Shown here: positions 60,489 through 64,000 of the stretch, piece after piece
Numbering within the stretch: the stretch's first letter is position 1
Layout: each line of letters begins with the position of its first letter
Source: Endozoicomonas arenosclerae
GTDB taxonomy: Bacteria; Pseudomonadota; Gammaproteobacteria; Pseudomonadales; Endozoicomonadaceae
Direction of reading: 5' to 3'
Length of the DNA: 64,000 nucleotides
Assembly: GCF_001562015.1 (NCBI RefSeq)
Contig: NZ_LASA01000051.1
Location: 79,511-143,510, forward strand
Program-made: the position numbers and the translations under genes
The notes under the pieces: generated by a model
Seen by the model: only the letters and a program-made list of their open reading frames with translations
Databases searched by the model: none
What the model was told of the DNA's origin: nothing

Positions 60489-61619
60489 ATGGCTGAAGTA
60501 AAACTGGTTAACCTCGACAAAAGTTACGATGGCGGAAAAAGCTACGTTCTGAGGAATATCAATCTCGATATAAACGACGGTGAGTTCGTTGCTTTCGTAG
60601 GCCCTTCCGGATGCGGAAAGTCGACACTGTTACGAATGATCTGTGGCCTGGAAGACATCACCTCTGGCGATCTGAGCATTGAACAGGAGCGAGTCAATGA
60701 CATGCCACCCAATGAACGTCGGGTCGGCATGGTGTTCCAGTCTTATGCGCTCTACCCTCACATGACGGTCAGAGAAAACATGGCCTTTGGCCTGAAACTT
60801 TCCAAAATTGACAAGAAAGTTATTAATGAGCGAGTAGAAGAAGCCGCTCGAACTTTACAGCTTGAACCCCTGCTGGACAGAAAGCCCAAAGCCATGTCCG
60901 GAGGCCAGAGACAGCGTGTAGCTATTGGTCGCTCCATTGTTCAGGAGCCCAGGGTGTTCCTGTTTGATGAGCCTCTATCGAATCTGGACGTTTCACTCAG
61001 GGTTCAAATGCGCCAGGAGTTAGCAAGACTCCACAGCCGACTGAAAACTACTGCAATTTATGTTACCCACGATCAGGTGGAAGCCATGACTCTGGCAGAC
61101 AAGATTGTGGTACTGAGTCCTCTTGCAGAGGGCTCTGAAAGTAACCTGGAGCAGGTAGGTGCTCCCCTGGAGTTGTTCCATCACCCTAAAAACCTGTTTG
61201 TTGCCGGGTTTATCGGTTCTCCAAAAATGAATTTTTTCAGAGGTGAGATTGTTGCAACTGGTTCTGAAACTACTCAGGTAAAGCTGGAAACCGGAGAAAT
61301 GATTCAGACATACAATGACACCTCTTATGCAGCTATTGGCGATAAAGTCACTCTGGGTATTCGTCCTCAGGATGTACTAACCAATGCAGAAGAGAACAAT
61401 GTCACTGGTACCATTAATGCGCTGGAAAGACTGGGTACTGAAACCTTTGTTTATCTCAATCACCCAGCCATCGTAGAAGCCTTCACCGTTCGGATAGAAG
61501 ACCATCGACGTCGTGAAGAAGGTGAGTCATTCAAAGTGGGGCTGCCCGCTGAAAGTTGCCACCTGTTTGGTGCTAATGGGCAGGCATTCCAAAGAACCAG
61601 AGCTCCCCAGTTTGATTAA
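60489..61619 (+). CDS. malK: Maltodextrin ABC transporter ATPase MalK
   Basis: ATPase of the maltodextrin transporter (376 aa). The ATG at 60489 has GGGAG about 9 bases upstream. Walker A GPSGCGKST is at 38-46; the Q-loop is in VFQSYALYPHMTV; the signature is MSGGQRQRVAIGRS; Walker B is VFLFDEPLSNLD; and the switch His is in VTHDQVEAMTLADKI. The C-terminal regulatory domain is present (GIRPQDVLTNAEENNVTGTI), but the operon lacks MalT, so its MalT-binding role is not expected. Confidence 0.96.
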   Translation: MAEVKLVNLDKSYDGGKSYVLRNINLDINDGEFVAFVGPSGCGKSTLLRMICGLEDITSGDLSIEQERVNDMPPNERRVGMVFQSYALYPHMTVRENMAFGLKLSKIDKKVINERVEEAARTLQLEPLLDRKPKAMSGGQRQRVAIGRSIVQEPRVFLFDEPLSNLDVSLRVQMRQELARLHSRLKTTAIYVTHDQVEAMTLADKIVVLSPLAEGSESNLEQVGAPLELFHHPKNLFVAGFIGSPKMNFFRGEIVATGSETTQVKLETGEMIQTYNDTSYAAIGDKVTLGIRPQDVLTNAEENNVTGTINALERLGTETFVYLNHPAIVEAFTVRIEDHRRREEGESFKVGLPAESCHLFGANGQAFQRTRAPQFD

Positions 61620-61622
61620 AGG

Positions 61623-61674
61623 CTGACGGGATGGAAGCTTCTCCCACTCAAGAGAACTTCCATCAAACCGTCAG
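61623..61674 (+). repeat. Stem-loop between malK and malQ
   Basis: CTGACGG and GATGGAAG pair with CTTCCATC and CCGTCAG in a nested stem of about 15 bp. A second weaker pairing (GCCG...CGGC, about 61699-61740) follows. There is no U-tract after either. They probably give partial termination or protect the upstream mRNA end; malQ starts 157 bases after malK. Confidence 0.5.
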
Positions 61675-61776
61675 TAACAACTGCTGAAAAACAAATTTGC
61701 CGTCATTTTTCATTTCAAATCCTTTTTGAAGTGGCGGCATCCCTTTAGCCGGACAAAACTATTTTTTACGGTTTGA

Positions 61777-63960
61777 ATGATGTTAAAACCCGAATTGATT
61801 AATCAATTGGCAGAACTGGCCGGTATGCCAGGCACCTACCATGACTGGGCTGGTGAGCCTGTTTCCATTGCCCTGGAAAACAAGGCCCCCATGCTGGAAG
61901 CCCTTGGCTTTGATATGAGCAGCGAAAAGACCGTTCAGTATGAAATTGAACAGCTGATTGAGAAGCCCTGGCAAGATGCACTGCCAGAAGTGGTCGTACT
62001 GCACGATGACAAACCTTATGAAATACCGCTTAATTTAAAGAAAAAACAATTAAAGGAATCCATTGTTGTCCATCTGCTTCTGGAGAGCGGAGAGGAACAA
62101 AACATTGAGGTAAAACTGTCTGCACTGGAAGTTGTTGAACGCCATTCTGCAGGTAAGTCTGAAACCCTGCGATTCAATCTGCCTCTGCCTCAGGATTTAC
62201 CTCTGGGCTACCACCGTCTTCAATTGAATGATAAAGGTTTCAAAGCTGACAGCTCCCTGATCATTGCACCGGCGACCTGTTATGAACCCGAATCACTGCT
62301 GAACGGTGAAAAAATCTGGGGCTCAGGCGTTCAGCTGTATTCTGTCCGCTCTGAAAGAAACTGGGGTATGGGCGATTTCACCGACCTCAAAACATTGACT
62401 ACTGAGCTGGGTCAGAACGGTGCCCATTTTGTCGGGCTCAACCCGATCCATGCCCTGTATCAGGATAACCCCCTGCATTGCTCTCCCTACAGCCCTTCCA
62501 GCCGTTTGTATGGCAATGTTCTGTACCTCGATCCTCTGGTCGTGCCTGAGTTTGAAGAGTGCAAAGAAGCCCAGCAAAGATTCTCGGATGATACTTTTCA
62601 GCAAAGACTGACGGAGTCCAGAGCCTGTGATTACGTTGATTACGAGAAAACAGCCAGTCTGAAATTTGAAATTCTAGACCAGCTCTATGAATACTTCAGA
62701 GAGCAGCACCTGTCATCCAACAGCGACCGAGCCAAAACGTTCGAAGCTTATTGTGCTCGACATGGAGAACCTCTTCAGCGTTTTGCAGTATTCAATGCAC
62801 TTTATGAGCATTTCAGAAAGCAGGATCTGATGAACTGGGGATGGCCTTGCTGGCCAGAAGCCTATCAAGATCCTGATAGTAAAGAAGTGGCTGAATTTGC
62901 CAAGGCAAACGAAGAACGCATTACCTATTTCAAATACCTTCAATGGCTGGCTGAAGAACAATTTGCCCAGGCTCAGCAATCTGCAAAAGAGGCTGGCATG
63001 ATGGTAGGCGTTTATCGTGACCTGGCTGTGGGTGCTGATCGCGGAGGGGCTGACGTATGGTCTGATCGTCGTCTGTTCTGTCTGGAAGCCAGCACCGGTG
63101 CTCCACCTGATGGTCTCGGTCCTCAGGGTCAAAACTGGGGACTGCCACCCTTTAACCCTGCAGCCCTTCAGGAAAGGCGCTACCAGCCGTTTATCGACAT
63201 GATTCGCAATAATATGCGGGACTGTGGAGCCCTTCGTATTGACCATGCCATGGGTCTGTTCCGCCTGTGGTGGTGCCCCAACGGTAAAGGCGCTGCAGAA
63301 GGGGCTTATATCCATTATCCATTGCAGGACCTTCTGGGCATTATAAAGCTGGAAAGCCGGAGGAATGAATGCCTGGTCTTTGGTGAAGATCTGGGAACTG
63401 TTCCACAGGAAATTACTGACAGTCTGCCACCTGCCCGCTTTTATTCCAGCGTGATGGGCATCTTCATGCAGGAAGGTGACAGCTATGTACTACCAGAACA
63501 GTTCAAACAGAAAGCCCTGGCCACACTGGTTTGCCACGATACGCCTACTCTGGCTGGATGGTGGGCAGGAAAGGATATCGGCCTGGCAGAGTCTCTGGGT
63601 ATTTTCACCCCTGAACGGGCGGAAGATGAGCGCGCGGGTCGTAAGGGCACTCGCCAGGCAGTCATCAACCTGCTTGGAGCCATTAATGAGCTGCCATCTG
63701 ATACCTGGGACCAGATCCCTGAACAGTTCACACGCCAGCTGATGGAACGATTCAGTTATTATCTGACGCGATCCGGCTCACAGATTGCCGGGATTCAACT
63801 GGAAGACTGTATGATGATCGATACGCCGGTAAATATTCCCGGCACCAGTACAGAGTACCCGAACTGGCGTCGTCGTCTGACAGAGAATCTGGAAAGTTTC
63901 TTTAGCCGCGAAGAGAACAAGGCTTTCTTCCATAACCTGACGCAATGTCGTAAAGCCTGA
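61777..63960 (+). CDS. malQ: 4-alpha-glucanotransferase (amylomaltase)
   Basis: GH77 enzyme (727 aa) that disproportionates maltodextrins, releasing glucose and longer chains for phosphorylase. The N-terminal accessory domain (about 1-150) is typical of the enterobacterial form. The catalytic part has WGSGVQLYSVRSERNWGMGDF, SSRLYGNVLYLDP, YRDLAVGADRGGADVWSDRRLF, GALRIDHAMGLFRLWW (nucleophile Asp), VFGEDLGTVP (acid Glu) and VCHDTPTLAGWW. Two adjacent ATG codons are possible starts, and neither has a strong site. It is the last mal gene in the window. Confidence 0.96.
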   Translation: MMLKPELINQLAELAGMPGTYHDWAGEPVSIALENKAPMLEALGFDMSSEKTVQYEIEQLIEKPWQDALPEVVVLHDDKPYEIPLNLKKKQLKESIVVHLLLESGEEQNIEVKLSALEVVERHSAGKSETLRFNLPLPQDLPLGYHRLQLNDKGFKADSSLIIAPATCYEPESLLNGEKIWGSGVQLYSVRSERNWGMGDFTDLKTLTTELGQNGAHFVGLNPIHALYQDNPLHCSPYSPSSRLYGNVLYLDPLVVPEFEECKEAQQRFSDDTFQQRLTESRACDYVDYEKTASLKFEILDQLYEYFREQHLSSNSDRAKTFEAYCARHGEPLQRFAVFNALYEHFRKQDLMNWGWPCWPEAYQDPDSKEVAEFAKANEERITYFKYLQWLAEEQFAQAQQSAKEAGMMVGVYRDLAVGADRGGADVWSDRRLFCLEASTGAPPDGLGPQGQNWGLPPFNPAALQERRYQPFIDMIRNNMRDCGALRIDHAMGLFRLWWCPNGKGAAEGAYIHYPLQDLLGIIKLESRRNECLVFGEDLGTVPQEITDSLPPARFYSSVMGIFMQEGDSYVLPEQFKQKALATLVCHDTPTLAGWWAGKDIGLAESLGIFTPERAEDERAGRKGTRQAVINLLGAINELPSDTWDQIPEQFTRQLMERFSYYLTRSGSQIAGIQLEDCMMIDTPVNIPGTSTEYPNWRRRLTENLESFFSREENKAFFHNLTQCRKA

Positions 63961-64000
63961 TCAGTTCACAATCATGCAGGTGCAGGATGCAATTTCCTGT

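Overview
The window looks like a chromosomal segment of a marine gammaproteobacterium, most likely an Oceanospirillales/Endozoicomonas-type symbiont. This is an inference from gene content: the prkA/yeaH/spoVR trio, yqiB-cpdA, waaA, tolC, a LacI-controlled maltodextrin system in place of MalT, and many lineage-restricted helical or secreted hypothetical proteins. No rRNA, tRNA, CRISPR array, prophage or intact insertion sequence was found.

Left part (1-13.4 kb). A cobalamin riboswitch on the minus strand precedes btuF and the 5' end of a btuB-like receptor. Beside it lies a minus-strand set of hypothetical-cobQ-PduO-type adenosyltransferase, so B12 uptake and late B12 assembly are adjacent. 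Then come waaA (Kdo transferase) converging on tolC, a ChrR-type cupin, yqiB-cpdA (cAMP phosphodiesterase), a small charged protein, a YbfF-like esterase, an M20 peptidase and a secreted hypothetical.

Middle part (13.4-28.4 kb). A 0.7 kb leader precedes prkA (yeaG), followed by yeaH and spoVR/ycgB. An APC permease, a SelD-N-terminus-like flavoprotein overlapping a two-domain rhodanese, a cold-shock protein, a GMC oxidoreductase, an APC transporter broken by one in-frame stop, and a DUF2726/zinc-finger membrane protein follow.

Right part (28.4-64 kb). This is mainly an alpha-glucan island. Glycogen genes are pgm-glgB1 and glgP-glgB2-glgX, all on the minus strand, with no glgC or glgA here. 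Maltodextrin genes are a GH31 alpha-glucosidase, lamB-like porin, LacI regulator, two tandem malE paralogues, malF, malG, malK and malQ. Four 14-bp palindromes fitting TGKAAASGWTTMCA lie upstream of malE1, malE2, the alpha-glucosidase and, more distantly, glgP. They are probably the operators of the LacI protein. In both malE promoters the operator is followed at identical spacing by a CRP-like half-perfect site. Maltodextrins would enter by LamB and MalEFGK, be processed by MalQ, the alpha-glucosidase and GlgP, and exchange with glycogen through GlgB, GlgX and Pgm.

Between the glycogen genes sit lineage-type genes: two large helical unknown proteins around an MHS transporter, a secreted lipase-like hydrolase with a secreted partner, and a secreted protein with a caspase-like His/Cys arrangement. 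Two copies of a ~106-bp palindromic repeat lie at 28.3 and 47.9 kb.
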